Of a stretch of DNA of 64,000 bases, positions 14,634 to 24,298 are shown piece by piece. Source of the stretch: Syntrophaceae bacterium UBA6078. GTDB lineage: Bacteria > Desulfobacterota > Syntrophia > Syntrophales > UBA2210. Position 1 is the stretch's first letter, and each line of letters starts with the position of its first letter. The DNA lies in contig DIXO01000066.1 in assembly GCA_002428735.1 (NCBI GenBank), positions 1 to 64,000 of the forward strand, given 5' to 3'. The position numbers were made by a program, and so were the translations under genes. The notes under the pieces are model-generated. The model saw nothing but the letters and a program-made list of their open reading frames with translations, did not search any database and was not told where the DNA came from.

Positions 14634-15509
14634 TTACCAGTGCGGTTGATTGCCTATCCGATGTCCCATCACCTCGAGGGTGTCGTTTACGACCACAAGC
14701 GCCTCCGGGTCGATATCACGGACAAGTTTTTTAAGCTGAGCCAGTTCCCTGAACGTGATGATCGTGTAGAGGACATTCTGCTCTCGACTGGTATATGCAC
14801 CCTGTCCCTTGAGAATTGTCACACCCCGGTGGATTTTCTCCATGATTTCTTTTGATATTTCTTCCCAACGCGATGATATGACCAGCACGGCCTTCCGCTG
14901 GCTCAACCCGGTAACGACGAGGTTTACCACATGGGAGTTGATGAAGATGTAAATGAGGGTGTACAGCGCCCCTTCAAGAGAGAAGAAAATGGCTCCGGCT
15001 GCCAGTATCACGACATTGAAGGCGAGTATTGTCGTACCCAGGCGGACGGAAAAGAGCCGTAGAAAAATGACGGACAGAATATCGAGTCCCCCGGCGGAGC
15101 CAAGGGATTTGAGAACAATGCCGGACCCGATACCCATGATGATTCCGGCAAGTATTGCTGCGAGAATCTTGTCGTGTATTGGAGGAGGCTGGATATTTAC
15201 AAATCCGAGGGCGACGGAATAGATAATCATGCCGGGGATGCTGTAGAGAAAAAAACGGCGTCCCACATATCGCCAACCCAGCAGGTAAACAGGGATATTG
15301 AGCAGAAAATAAACAACGGCAATGGGGGCCTTTGGGATGAAATAGTGAATCAGAAGTGAGATCCCGGTGAATCCGGCTCCGAAGAATTGCAATGGGAGCA
15401 GGATAGCATTGACGGCTACAACGCAGATGATGCTGCCCACCGTCATGAGAAAAAGATTCCACAGGATTTGACCAATGGATTTCAAAGTTATTTTTCCGGC
15501 TTTTGGCAA
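14634..15509 (-). CDS. YitT family membrane protein (DUF161 + DUF2179)
   Basis: 291 aa. About five to six membrane helices in residues 14-205 include glycine-rich repeats typical of the YitT family (FGAGFTGISLLIHY, GIGSGIVLKSLGSAGGLDI). A cytoplasmic C-terminal DUF2179 domain (about 215-285, RGVTILKGQGAYT and ALVVVNDTLEVMGH) follows. Function of the family is unknown; a transport or sensing role is generally proposed. Single gene transcribed leftward, separated from the MFS gene by about 210 bp. Confidence 0.88.
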   Translation of the reverse strand: MPKAGKITLKSIGQILWNLFLMTVGSIICVVAVNAILLPLQFFGAGFTGISLLIHYFIPKAPIAVVYFLLNIPVYLLGWRYVGRRFFLYSIPGMIIYSVALGFVNIQPPPIHDKILAAILAGIIMGIGSGIVLKSLGSAGGLDILSVIFLRLFSVRLGTTILAFNVVILAAGAIFFSLEGALYTLIYIFINSHVVNLVVTGLSQRKAVLVISSRWEEISKEIMEKIHRGVTILKGQGAYTSREQNVLYTIITFRELAQLKKLVRDIDPEALVVVNDTLEVMGHRIGNQPHW

Positions 15510-15836
15510 ATCTTGATTTCCTTATCCGATAATTGATTCCAGTTTTTGATCTATGGCTTGTTGGGTCTCATTTTATTATGTATGTGATTTGTTATCAAGG
15601 TTTTCATGTGAGTGAGGCGCCCAAATATATTGACCCCATTAGGCTTTTTAATGCCGTCCTGCAAAAACCATTTTTCCTCCTTATTGTATGTATAACATTC
15701 CGGAATTAAGCCGGATAAGGACTGTATACGCTCCGCTAAGCTCCCTCTCGAAAGGAAGTCGAGCTAATCATTGCCCCGAGCCTGTCAAGGCGGCATTTCG
15801 TTATTTCTTGTTAGATTCCATACGCGGGAGCTGCGA
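15510..15836. other. Intergenic, nothing recognised
   Basis: 327 bp between the YitT start and the end of the RND pump gene. Frames here are short, lack ribosome sites and have random composition. No clear terminator for the pump operon was found. Confidence 0.5.
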
Positions 15837-18800
15837 TTACGTCTCCTCTTTTTTTGCATTATCCGTCATTTCTAAGGGGTATGCGTTGGTTAGCCTGGCC
15901 GTCTTTCCAGTTCTCACGTCTTCGATTGTCAGATAAAAGCAGGGGACCAAGATCAGTGTGATCAGGGTCGCAAAAAGGATTCCGAAGCCGAGGGATATGG
16001 CCATGGGGATCATGAAACGGGCCTGCCGCGAGCTTTCCAGCATGATGGGGGCCAGTCCGCCGAATGTGGTCAACGATGTGAGGAGAATGGGGCGGAAACG
16101 GCTGATCGCGGCGGTGTGGATCGCGTCGTGTCCATCGGCGCCCTGTCTCCGCTGACGGTTGGCAAAATCGATTAGAACCAGCGAATCGTTGACCACCACT
16201 CCGGAGAGGGCCACGATCCCGAACATGCTCATCACGCTGAGAGAATACCCCAGGAGGAGATGGCCTAAGATGGCGCCCACTATTCCGAAGGGAATGCTTA
16301 CCATGATGATCAGCGGCTGGATGTAACTCTTGAACGGTATGGCCAGAAGGGCGTATATGACCAGCATGGCGAGCATAAGTCCCATGAAGAGGCTTCTCAT
16401 GCTGTCCGAAAGGTCGGCCTGATGCCCCTCAAAACCGTAGTCCAGACCGGCGTATTTCCGTTTCAACTCGGGCAGCGTCTCCGCCTTGAGTGTGCTCACG
16501 ATGCCGCTCGCCTCGCTGGGGGGGCTGATGTCCGCCGACACCGTGATGATCCGCCGCCCGTTCCTGCGATCTATTTCCGTATAGGCCCGTCCCCGTTTCA
16601 TATCGACGGCTTCCTGCAGCGGGACTTCCCGGCCGGAGGGAGACTGGAGCATCAGCTCTTCAAGGTTATATTCCGAAACACGCTCGCTCTTTGGAAGGCG
16701 CACCATTACCTTGACCTCGTTGCGTCCCCGCTGTTGGCGCAGGACTTCAGTTCCATAAAAGGAACTGCGCACCTGGCCGGCTACTTCGCGGGCTGTCAGA
16801 CCGAGGGACCTTCCTTCCGGACGGATTGTGAAATCAAACTGCTGTTTTCCCGGAACGAACCCGTCGTTGATATCCGTTACCTTGGGAAAATGGCTGAGCG
16901 CTGCCGCCAGTTCTTCTCCAGCCGCCTCAAGGACCGCTAAATCACGATGGCTTAATTCAACGGACATGGCTGCCATAGATCCGGGGCCGCCGGCATCCGA
17001 TTTGAATGAAAGGGTTTCCAGTCCGGCAATCGTGCCTACCTCACTGCGCCAGGCCTTCACGAAATCGCCTGTCTCCAAGGGGCGCTCGTCGGCCGGGGTG
17101 AGAAAGACGCGCACCCGGCAGGTGTGGCTCCCCGACGTATTGTTGACAGTGGTTCCGATCTGGGAATAGATCCCCGTGACCAGCTTTTCCCCGCCGTTGT
17201 TATCAGCGATCTTCTGCGCCGCCTGCACCAGCAGCCCCTGTATGGCCTCGGTTTTTTCCACTGACGAGCCGTAGGGAAGGGCGATCTCTACCTGGGCAAA
17301 ATCGGATTCGATCCGCTCCATGAGGGTGATCCCCATCCGCCCGCTTTTCAAATAGACCAGGGTAACCATCAGTATCCCGATACCGATGGCGATGGTCAGA
17401 TACCGCCAGACAAGGGCACGGTCCAGGAAGGGACCGTATCGTTCTCTTACCAGCCAGGTGAAGCGATTGCTGAAGCGTTGCTGGTTGCTGTGCAGCCATG
17501 CCATAACCGCCCCGTCCGGTTTCCCGCTTCGATGGCCCAGGTGTGCCGGAAGGATAAAAAGACTTTCCACCAGGGAGATGATAAAAACCGTGATCACCAC
17601 GATGGGGACCGCTTTATATGTTTTCCCTGGTACACCCGGCACAAAAAGAAGGGGCGCAAAGGTGACAATGTTGGTCAATATGCTGAAGGTGACCGGCATG
17701 GCAACCTCGCGCACTCCTGCGATGGCCGCCTTTCCGAATGAATATCCCCGTTCGCGGTAGGTATAGATGTTTTCACCCACCACGATGGCGTCATCCACGA
17801 CGATCCCCAGCGCTACAATGAAGGCGAATATGGACATCATATTGATGCTCACCCCGAGACTGGGGAGAAAAAGGATCGAACCGAGAAAGGAGATGGGGAT
17901 CCCCATGGTGACCCAGAAGGCCAGGCGCGCCTCCAGAAAAAGACCCAGGAGGATTAAGACCAGCGCGAGTCCCATGTATCCGTTGTTCAGAAGAAGGGTG
18001 AGACGCTGGCGGTACACGTCCGACTGGTTTCTCAGGACATCGATGCTGATCCCGGGCGGAAGGTTGTGGCGCCATTCATCCAGGTCTTTGAGAACGGCAC
18101 CGGCAACCGAAAGGGGGGTCTGGTCGCCCACCCGGTAGACGTCAAGCATAATGGCTCGTTTGCCGTTGTAAAGGGCGTAGGTATCCGTATCTTCAAATCC
18201 GTCGATGATGGTGGCGATGTCTTCGAGAAGAACGCGTGTGCCGTCACTGGAAGATATAATGGGAATGTGGCCGAACTCCTCGCCGTAGTCACGGCGTTCC
18301 GTCATGCGCACCAGGATCTCACCGGCGGTGGTTTTGATGCCCCCTCCCGGGAGTTCGACGGCCGCCTGCCGCACCTTTGCCGCCACATCGTCAAGGGTCA
18401 GGCTGTAGGCCCGCAGTTTATCCTGCGAAACCTCGATGCTGATCTCCAGAGCGCGGGTGCCCGAAAGATCCACCTGGGTGATTTCAGGGTTTTGAAGGAG
18501 CCTGTCCCGAATCTCTTCGGCCTTCTCGCGAAGGACCCGTTCATCATGATCCCCGTACAGAGCCAGAGAGATGACCTGTCTCCGATGAGAAAGGATTTCT
18601 ATCCGGGGATCTTCAGCCTCTTCGGGAAAGGAGGTGATCCGGTCCACCTCGCTCTCGATATCGCGGGCCAGTTTCTGGATATTGTAACCCTCGATCATTT
18701 CGACCAGAACGGTTCCGGCCCCTTCCCGAGCCCTTGAGGTAATTTCGTGGACGCCCTCCAGGCCGGAAACGGCCTCTTCCACGGCGAGGACAATCCCCTG

Positions 18801-19007
18801 CTCGACCTCTTCAGGGCTTGCCCCCGGATAGGAAACAGTAACGTTTACATAGTCCAGATCGAAATCGGGGAAGACCTCCTGCTTGATCTGGGTGGCCCAG
18901 ATGAGGCCGCCGACAAGAAAGACCACCATGAGGAGATTGGCGGCAACGGAATTGCCGGCCATCCAGGCGAGGGGCCCTCTTTTGTTGTTGTGTTCGTCCG
19001 TCGTCAT
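15837..19007 (-). CDS. RND efflux pump, inner-membrane transporter (AcrB/HAE family)
   Basis: 1056 aa, full length. Twelve-helix RND layout with two large periplasmic loops: TM1 near 17-37, and a TM4 proton-relay pair in ALGIVVDDAIVVGENIY. The N-terminal end reads QEVFPDFDLDYVNVTVSYPG, the usual pattern after TM1. Uses proton motive force to extrude drugs, detergents or other lipophiles through an adaptor and outer-membrane channel encoded just upstream. Start ATG overlaps the adaptor stop by 4 bp. The large Glu/Asp-rich C-terminal tail is ordinary. Substrate not predictable. Divergent ECF sigma/Spy genes suggest induction by envelope stress. Confidence 0.93.
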   Translation of the reverse strand: MTTDEHNNKRGPLAWMAGNSVAANLLMVVFLVGGLIWATQIKQEVFPDFDLDYVNVTVSYPGASPEEVEQGIVLAVEEAVSGLEGVHEITSRAREGAGTVLVEMIEGYNIQKLARDIESEVDRITSFPEEAEDPRIEILSHRRQVISLALYGDHDERVLREKAEEIRDRLLQNPEITQVDLSGTRALEISIEVSQDKLRAYSLTLDDVAAKVRQAAVELPGGGIKTTAGEILVRMTERRDYGEEFGHIPIISSSDGTRVLLEDIATIIDGFEDTDTYALYNGKRAIMLDVYRVGDQTPLSVAGAVLKDLDEWRHNLPPGISIDVLRNQSDVYRQRLTLLLNNGYMGLALVLILLGLFLEARLAFWVTMGIPISFLGSILFLPSLGVSINMMSIFAFIVALGIVVDDAIVVGENIYTYRERGYSFGKAAIAGVREVAMPVTFSILTNIVTFAPLLFVPGVPGKTYKAVPIVVITVFIISLVESLFILPAHLGHRSGKPDGAVMAWLHSNQQRFSNRFTWLVRERYGPFLDRALVWRYLTIAIGIGILMVTLVYLKSGRMGITLMERIESDFAQVEIALPYGSSVEKTEAIQGLLVQAAQKIADNNGGEKLVTGIYSQIGTTVNNTSGSHTCRVRVFLTPADERPLETGDFVKAWRSEVGTIAGLETLSFKSDAGGPGSMAAMSVELSHRDLAVLEAAGEELAAALSHFPKVTDINDGFVPGKQQFDFTIRPEGRSLGLTAREVAGQVRSSFYGTEVLRQQRGRNEVKVMVRLPKSERVSEYNLEELMLQSPSGREVPLQEAVDMKRGRAYTEIDRRNGRRIITVSADISPPSEASGIVSTLKAETLPELKRKYAGLDYGFEGHQADLSDSMRSLFMGLMLAMLVIYALLAIPFKSYIQPLIIMVSIPFGIVGAILGHLLLGYSLSVMSMFGIVALSGVVVNDSLVLIDFANRQRRQGADGHDAIHTAAISRFRPILLTSLTTFGGLAPIMLESSRQARFMIPMAISLGFGILFATLITLILVPCFYLTIEDVRTGKTARLTNAYPLEMTDNAKKEET

Positions 19008-20248
19008 GATTTGTCCGGCACCTGCTTGCGGTTCTTATGCGCCCCCGCCGGGGGGCCGGCAGTCGGGGTATTGACCATGACTTTCATCCCCTGGACCGGA
19101 GCGGAGAGGCCGGTCATGATAATCCGCTCGCCGTCTTTCAGATCGTTTCTCACCAGCACCGTTGACTCTCCGCGCCAGGCAATATCGACGGCCCGTATAT
19201 CGAGTGTATCGCCGTCACCTATCACCCAGACATACATGCCGTCCCGCAAGGCCGATCGGGGCAGGACAACGACATCGTCCAGTTCGGGGCCTTCGATCTC
19301 GACGCGAACATATTCACCGATCAGAAGGGGAGGGTGTTTCCTTTCCGAAGATCTAAGATCCAGTGGATCATCGACCGCTATGAGAATACGGGCCATCCGC
19401 CCTTCCTCCTCCATGTCTCCCAGGAGCCTGACGACGGTTCCCTTCCGCTTGGAGCCGGACGCGTTTCCGTAGAGGATACGCGCCTTCGACCCCTGATCGT
19501 TTTCGCCCGAGGGGATGGAGATCCATTTGAGGCGGTCGACCGGGACGGATGCGCGCACCAGGTACTGATCCGTTCCCACCAGTTCGGCGAGCTGATCCTG
19601 GGAAGAGGCGCGGGAACCCAGGTCCACATTCTTTGTCCGCACCATACAGTTAAAGGGGGAGCGGACGACGGTACGGGCGAGGTCCAACTCGGCTTTTTGC
19701 AGGGCGGCGCGGGCAGCCTCAAGATCAGCCTGCGCTTTTTCGAGATGGGGCCTGCGCAGGGCCAACTCGGAATCGAGCGGGTTATGAGGATTCCCTTTGT
19801 TCAGCAGCTCCCATTCCCGTTGTGCCACATCCTGGCGCCCCATCTCCAGCTTAAGGGCGTACTCGGCGTTTACGAACTGGCTGCGTTTCTCCGCCAGGGT
19901 AAGGCGATAATCCCGGTCATCGATCCGCAGAATCTCCTCTCCAGCCTTGAGAAATCCACCTTCCGTAAATCGGGGATTTATCTTTACCACATCTCCGGCG
20001 ACCTGGGATTTGAGCTTGATTTCTCTGTCCGGGATGACACTTCCCATGGCGGGGATCGTGACGCGCTCTGATGCGTGCCGGACCGTCAGAATATCTACCA
20101 GCGGCGCTTCACGGACGGGAGGAGTCCTGCGTGCCTTGGGGGCGGTACTGTTCATATAGAAAGCGACGGCAGCGGCGATAATAATAACCGCGCCGGGAAG
20201 CACGATCTTAAGCGATTTTCGAGTGGTTATCTGTTTTGCCTGTTTCAT
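19004..20248 (-). CDS. RND efflux adaptor (membrane fusion protein)
   Basis: 414 aa. N-terminal anchor helix (about 13-31), a lipoyl-like half near 75-100 (KLKSQVAGDVVKIN), an alpha-hairpin (about 115-185), second lipoyl half (RTVVRSPFNCMVRTKNVDLG) and beta-barrel/MP domains to about 395. Bridges pump and outer-membrane channel. Middle gene of a three-gene operon, overlapping the pump by 4 bp and 7 bp after the channel gene. Longer C-terminus than minimal adaptors, ending in a Pro/Lys-rich tail. Confidence 0.92.
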   Translation of the reverse strand: MKQAKQITTRKSLKIVLPGAVIIIAAAVAFYMNSTAPKARRTPPVREAPLVDILTVRHASERVTIPAMGSVIPDREIKLKSQVAGDVVKINPRFTEGGFLKAGEEILRIDDRDYRLTLAEKRSQFVNAEYALKLEMGRQDVAQREWELLNKGNPHNPLDSELALRRPHLEKAQADLEAARAALQKAELDLARTVVRSPFNCMVRTKNVDLGSRASSQDQLAELVGTDQYLVRASVPVDRLKWISIPSGENDQGSKARILYGNASGSKRKGTVVRLLGDMEEEGRMARILIAVDDPLDLRSSERKHPPLLIGEYVRVEIEGPELDDVVVLPRSALRDGMYVWVIGDGDTLDIRAVDIAWRGESTVLVRNDLKDGERIIMTGLSAPVQGMKVMVNTPTAGPPAGAHKNRKQVPDKS

Positions 20249-20255
20249 GGAAAGC

Positions 20256-21707
20256 TTATCCTTTATGATCGTTGAGATTTTCTGCGTTCTTCAGACCTCC
20301 CTCGGGGGGCAGCCTGTCGGTCCACGTTCCGCCCAGGGCCCGGTGCAGGGTTATCCGGGTAGCCAGCAGATCGGCCTGTCGTTTGACAAGATCAAGATCG
20401 AGCGCTTGTTTCTTCAGGAGCTGTGTCAGAACGGGGAGGTAATCGTCGATTCCTTTGAGGTACCGCTCCCGGGCCTCGTCGAGGGCCCGCCCGGCAGCCT
20501 CGATCTCCGCTCGGAGAGCCTCGATATGAACGCGCTTCTTCTCCTCACTGATCAGGGCGTCTTCAACCTCCTTGATCGCCGTGTATACCGTGCGCCGGTA
20601 GGCGGACAGATTTTCATCGGCCACCGCCCGGAGACGATCCACCTCAGCCGCGCGGTATCCCCCGTCGAAGAGAGGTGCCGTCAGATTCGCGGCGAGATTG
20701 ACCAGCCAGTTGTGGAAGATGAGGTCGATGCTGGATGACTGGTACGCCGCAGAAGCGCTCAGACTGACTGTGGGGAGGCGGTTCGCCCGTGCGGCCGCAA
20801 CCTGCCAGTCCGCGGCTCTCAGTTTCAATCCAGCCTCCCGCACATCAGGACGGGCGGCCAGAAGATCCGCGGGGAGACCCGTTTTCGGAACGTCGGCAGG
20901 TTCGGGAAGTTCGTTTTTTCTGATCGAGAGCTCTGTCCGGGGCGGCTTGCCCAGAAGGAGAGCCAACTGGTGCATCAGGAGCTGTTCCCGCTCCTCGACG
21001 AGGGGGATCTGGGCTTTCACCTGTTCGACCACCTGCCGCTGCTGGTAGACATCGAGGGCGGATACCATCGCCTTGCGATGGCGGAGCTCTATCAGCTCCA
21101 GATAGGTCTGATTGATTTCCAGCTGTTCTTTGAGGATCTGCTTCTGCCTTCTCTGGGAAATGATATTGATCCAGTTTTCAGCCACTTCTGCGGCGAGGGT
21201 CATGGATGCGGCGTTGAGTTGTTCGCGGGTCGCGGTCGCGTCAAGGATGGCGGCTTCCTGTTCGGAACGGATTTTCCCCCAGAGATCAAGTTCATAGCTG
21301 CTCGACAGGCCCAGGGAGTAGGTTTCTGTTGACGTGGTTGCCCTGTTGCCGGAACTGCCCTCCGTCCGCTGACGCTTGTAGGAGGAACCGCCGGTGGCGG
21401 AGAGATCGGGATAGAGTGCCGCTCCCGACCGTATTGCCAGGGCGTTCGCCTGCCTCAGGCGGGCCCACGCCTCCTTGATGGTGAGATTGTCCGACAGGGC
21501 TTCCTCAATGAGGGCATTCAGTTCCCTGTCCCTGAATTCCTCCCACCATCGCTCCGGCCGTTCAGCGCCGGCAGAAAAGAGGGCAAAGGTCCGGGGGAGA
21601 TCGCCTTCCGGGGATCTCCTGATGGGAGGCCTGAAGGGGGAACATGACGACAGGAAAAAGATCGCAGCGACGATCATCAGAATCATGTACCATTTCCTGT
21701 GCGTCAT
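20256..21707 (-). CDS. Outer-membrane efflux lipoprotein, TolC/NodT family
   Basis: 483 aa. Signal peptide with lipobox LSSC, lipidated at C22. Two repeated OEP domains (about 60-265 and 270-465), with the family's coiled helices and the typical LLAARPDVREAGLKLRAADW motif near residue 285. Forms the trimeric exit duct for the pump encoded downstream. First gene of the operon; the 220-bp region upstream is shared with the divergent Spy-like gene. Confidence 0.93.
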   Translation of the reverse strand: MTHRKWYMILMIVAAIFFLSSCSPFRPPIRRSPEGDLPRTFALFSAGAERPERWWEEFRDRELNALIEEALSDNLTIKEAWARLRQANALAIRSGAALYPDLSATGGSSYKRQRTEGSSGNRATTSTETYSLGLSSSYELDLWGKIRSEQEAAILDATATREQLNAASMTLAAEVAENWINIISQRRQKQILKEQLEINQTYLELIELRHRKAMVSALDVYQQRQVVEQVKAQIPLVEEREQLLMHQLALLLGKPPRTELSIRKNELPEPADVPKTGLPADLLAARPDVREAGLKLRAADWQVAAARANRLPTVSLSASAAYQSSSIDLIFHNWLVNLAANLTAPLFDGGYRAAEVDRLRAVADENLSAYRRTVYTAIKEVEDALISEEKKRVHIEALRAEIEAAGRALDEARERYLKGIDDYLPVLTQLLKKQALDLDLVKRQADLLATRITLHRALGGTWTDRLPPEGGLKNAENLNDHKG

Positions 21708-21844
21708 TTCTTTATCCTCATCGTGCGATATCAGACAAGTTTCTCATATAGTCGCTCCAATCCCGCACGGGGTTACAACCCATCCTGGATTGCGGGACGA
21801 GTCACTATATAATAGCTTGAAATTATTGCAAGACATTTTTTCTT

Positions 21845-21872
21845 TGTAACCTTTCGGCCGGGACACGCGACT
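21845..21872 (+). promoter_or_regulatory. Possible ECF-sigma promoter before the Spy-like gene
   Basis: TGTAACC (21845-21851), 16-bp spacer, CGACT (21868-21872), 57 bp before the start codon. AAC in the -35 and CG in the -10 are usual ECF features, and an ECF sigma gene lies just downstream. The match is by eye. Confidence 0.35.
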
Positions 21873-21928
21873 AACCAAGCAAAGGAAAATTATTTTCCTC
21901 AATCATATAACAGAAATGGAGGAGAACA

Positions 21929-22453
21929 ATGAAATCAGCACAGAAAAGCATGGTAGTAATGGCGGTTATCCTGGCGGTTGTATTCGCGCTTTCGTCATCA
22001 GCCGTGGCCAGAGGGTACGGGAAAGGCGGCGGAGGGTGTTGGGCGGGACAGGGCCCTGCCGGGACTCAGTTCGGCATGAGAGGGGTCATGGGTCTGGATC
22101 TTTCCGATGCCCAAAGAGATCAGGCCATCAAGATCATGGAAACCCACCAGATCGACAGGATCAAGACGCAGGGTGATCTCCTGAAGGCGCATGACGCACT
22201 CAAAAAGGCTCTTCAGAGCGACACGGTCGATGAAAAGGCGGTTCGAAACGCCTATAAGAAGGTGTCTTCTCTGCGTGAAGACAGAATCGTGGCGCGGGCG
22301 AAGATGGCGAATGAGATGAAGGCAATTCTGACCCCCGAGCAGATAAAAGTGCTTGATGAACGCGCAGCCGCTGTGTCCGATTGGAAGCAATCCCGCCGGG
22401 GTTCCGGAAAGCCCTCTGCCGGAAGATTGTCCGGTGATTGCCCCCGCTGGTAA
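21929..22453 (+). CDS. Spy/CpxP-like periplasmic chaperone or metal-binding protein
   Basis: 174 aa. Cleavable signal peptide (about 1-27, ending in SSAVA), then a Gly-rich segment with one Cys, then a Spy-like pair of long helices with the LTXXQ-type motif LSDAQRDQAIKIM near 59 and LTPEQIKVLDERA near 137. ATG 21929 follows GGAGGAGAAC at ideal distance. Acts in the periplasm against misfolding or metal stress. Tail ends GDCPRW. Heads the + strand group with an ECF sigma factor and a second member of the family, opposite the RND operon. Confidence 0.82.
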   Translation: MKSAQKSMVVMAVILAVVFALSSSAVARGYGKGGGGCWAGQGPAGTQFGMRGVMGLDLSDAQRDQAIKIMETHQIDRIKTQGDLLKAHDALKKALQSDTVDEKAVRNAYKKVSSLREDRIVARAKMANEMKAILTPEQIKVLDERAAAVSDWKQSRRGSGKPSAGRLSGDCPRW

Positions 22454-22632
22454 CCCTGTTCTTTTGAAAGCGGGAACGGATGGGCGCCGAAATTCTCTTT
22501 CCCGGTCCCATCCGTTTACCCGTTGGGTGCGGCCGGGTGTCGCGGGGCGTGCGCCGACGATAATGCGTTGCAAGTTGAACTCCTTTCTGGTTACTATACC
22601 GGCCGGTGGAACAAAACGGATCGTGTGAATCG

Positions 22633-23235
22633 ATGCATACTACTCCCAGTAAGCCCAGCGATCGCGAAATCATCCAGCGGATCATCGACGGAGACGCGGA
22701 CGCCTTCGCGCAGATACTGGCGCGCTATAAGGATTATGTCATGGGCATCGTGAGCAAGCATGTTCCGTACGATCAGATTGGAGAGATCGCGCACGACGCG
22801 TTCATTCGGGCCTATCAATCGCTGGCGACCTTCCGGGGAGACGGCAATTTCAGGCACTGGCTTGCTTCCATCGCGGTGCGGACCTGCTATGACTTCTGGA
22901 GAGAACGGTACCGATCGAGGGAAATCCCCATGAGCTCCCTGACCGAGCGACACCAGGAGTGGCTGGAGAATGTCATGTCGGACTCGTCGGACCGGGCATT
23001 CGACGAGCAGGGATCGCGCCGGGAGGCCGGGGAGGTGCTTGACTGGGCGCTGGCGCGGTTGTCGGCTGAAGACAGGATGGTGCTGGAACTGGTGTACTTA
23101 GAAGGCTTAACTGTCCGGAAGGCCGCCGAACTGCTCGGCTGGACCATGGCGAACGTCAAGGTCAGATCGTTACGGTCCCGCAGAAAACTGAAGAAGATCC
23201 TTTCGGGGCCTATTGGAGAGGAGATGCTGTCATGA
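22633..23235 (+). CDS. ECF-type RNA polymerase sigma factor
   Basis: 200 aa from ATG 22633; a GTG at 22606 is possible. Region 2 spans about 10-80 (DADAFAQILARYKDYV, FRGDGNFRHWLASIAVRT) and region 4 about 130-185 (LSAEDRMVLELVYLEGLTV, AAELLGWTMANVKVRSLRSR). Overlaps the next gene by 4 bp, the common arrangement with an anti-sigma factor. The candidate promoter at 21845-21872 may be its own target. Likely directs the envelope-stress genes around it, including the RND operon, but this is inferred from position. Confidence 0.9.
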   Translation: MHTTPSKPSDREIIQRIIDGDADAFAQILARYKDYVMGIVSKHVPYDQIGEIAHDAFIRAYQSLATFRGDGNFRHWLASIAVRTCYDFWRERYRSREIPMSSLTERHQEWLENVMSDSSDRAFDEQGSRREAGEVLDWALARLSAEDRMVLELVYLEGLTVRKAAELLGWTMANVKVRSLRSRRKLKKILSGPIGEEMLS

Positions 23236-23546
23236 AAGGCAGGATGACTAAGATCAGAGAGGCGCTCGGCACTGCATACCGGGAAAAGGAACAGTTTGCT
23301 ACCGATGATCTGTGGGAGACGCGTGTCATGGGTCATGTTCGGAGCCTCGGCGCACCCGCATCCCCGCTACGCTTCTCCATGCTCTTCGGCCGTTTCGTGT
23401 GGCGACTCGCCCCGGTTGCCTGCCTGTTGATCATCGCGCTGACGGCAGGGCTGGTCAACCTTGACTATGCTCCGGAATACGAGATAACCACAGCGTTCAT
23501 GACCGATCCAATCGTGAATACCGTGGAGCAGTTCTGGGGACGATAA
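23232..23546 (+). CDS. Small membrane protein, candidate anti-sigma factor
   Basis: 104 aa, start overlapping the sigma gene stop (ATGA). N-terminal soluble helical part of about 55 residues (cytoplasmic), one membrane helix at about 57-76 (APVACLLIIALTAGLVNL), and a 28-residue outer tail. No zinc HxxxCxxC motif, so it is not a ZAS-type anti-sigma. Position and topology fit anti-sigma proteins of the CnrY kind. Inference only. Confidence 0.6.
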   Translation: MKGRMTKIREALGTAYREKEQFATDDLWETRVMGHVRSLGAPASPLRFSMLFGRFVWRLAPVACLLIIALTAGLVNLDYAPEYEITTAFMTDPIVNTVEQFWGR

Positions 23547-23558
23547 GGAGAAGGTGAA

Positions 23559-23978
23559 ATGGGCAATAATACACTGAAGGTTTCTATCGGGGTGCTCCTT
23601 GTGTTCGTTCTGGGGATTCTTGCGGGATCCTTCGGGACGCAGGCCTATCTGAAGTACCGTACTTCCCTTTTCGTGGAAAAAGGCTACGAGGCGCGGGCCG
23701 AACGATTTCTGGGGAGGCTCGTCCGTGATCTCGACCTCACCCAGGCGCAGCAGGACGAAATCGGCACGATCGTCAGAGAATCACACCGAAAATTGGCCCA
23801 GATCAGCCAGCGGTGCCAACCGGAAATACGGGGGATCATAGAACGCGACTTCGCCATGATCCGCCACATTCTCACCGATGAACAGCGGCAGAAGTTCGAT
23901 CAGCTTCAGAAAAGAATCCAGCAGCGGGGCAGGCACAGGATGCCGAGCCAGCCGCCCCCGCCGGATGGCCGCCGGTAG
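23559..23978 (+). CDS. Membrane-anchored periplasmic sensor, CnrX/ZraP/Spy-like
   Basis: 139 aa. One N-terminal membrane anchor (8-27), then periplasmic helices with DLDLTQAQQDEIGTIVRESH and ILTDEQRQKFDQLQKR, the repeated LTxxQ pattern of the heavy-metal sensor/Spy superfamily. Tail rich in Pro, Arg and Gln. Lies 12 bp after the candidate anti-sigma, giving the order sigma - membrane protein - periplasmic sensor seen for Cnr-type (cnrYXH) systems. Likely senses envelope or metal stress and controls release of the sigma factor. Confidence 0.75.
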   Translation: MGNNTLKVSIGVLLVFVLGILAGSFGTQAYLKYRTSLFVEKGYEARAERFLGRLVRDLDLTQAQQDEIGTIVRESHRKLAQISQRCQPEIRGIIERDFAMIRHILTDEQRQKFDQLQKRIQQRGRHRMPSQPPPPDGRR

Positions 23979-24298
23979 AACCGATGCTCAGTTTGTGGCA
24001 ATCGCACACAAGTCTTTATGGGTCTTATGCCCTTTCCCTTTGATCGACGGATCGCCTGACTTCCCCCGCCCTTCAGGCGCTTTAATCCTCCCGCGTAGCG
24101 TTTCCCCTTATTTTGCACCGTACAGATATCAATAAAAGCATCTGGCTTTCTCAAATTAAATACGGTATCTTGCTCGAAAAAAGGTTTCTCTTTCATGATA
24201 TGCAAACAGGCACGATTATCAGGGAAACCCATACGGAATAGCAGCGCGATTATGACCGGAATCCGCCAGACCGATTATAACGAAGGGGAGTAATCACC
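23979..24298. other. Intergenic, nothing recognised
   Basis: 320 bp between the sensor gene and the LuxR-type regulator. No ORF with a ribosome site. The regulator's own promoter must lie here, but no clear -35/-10 pair was found. Confidence 0.5.
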
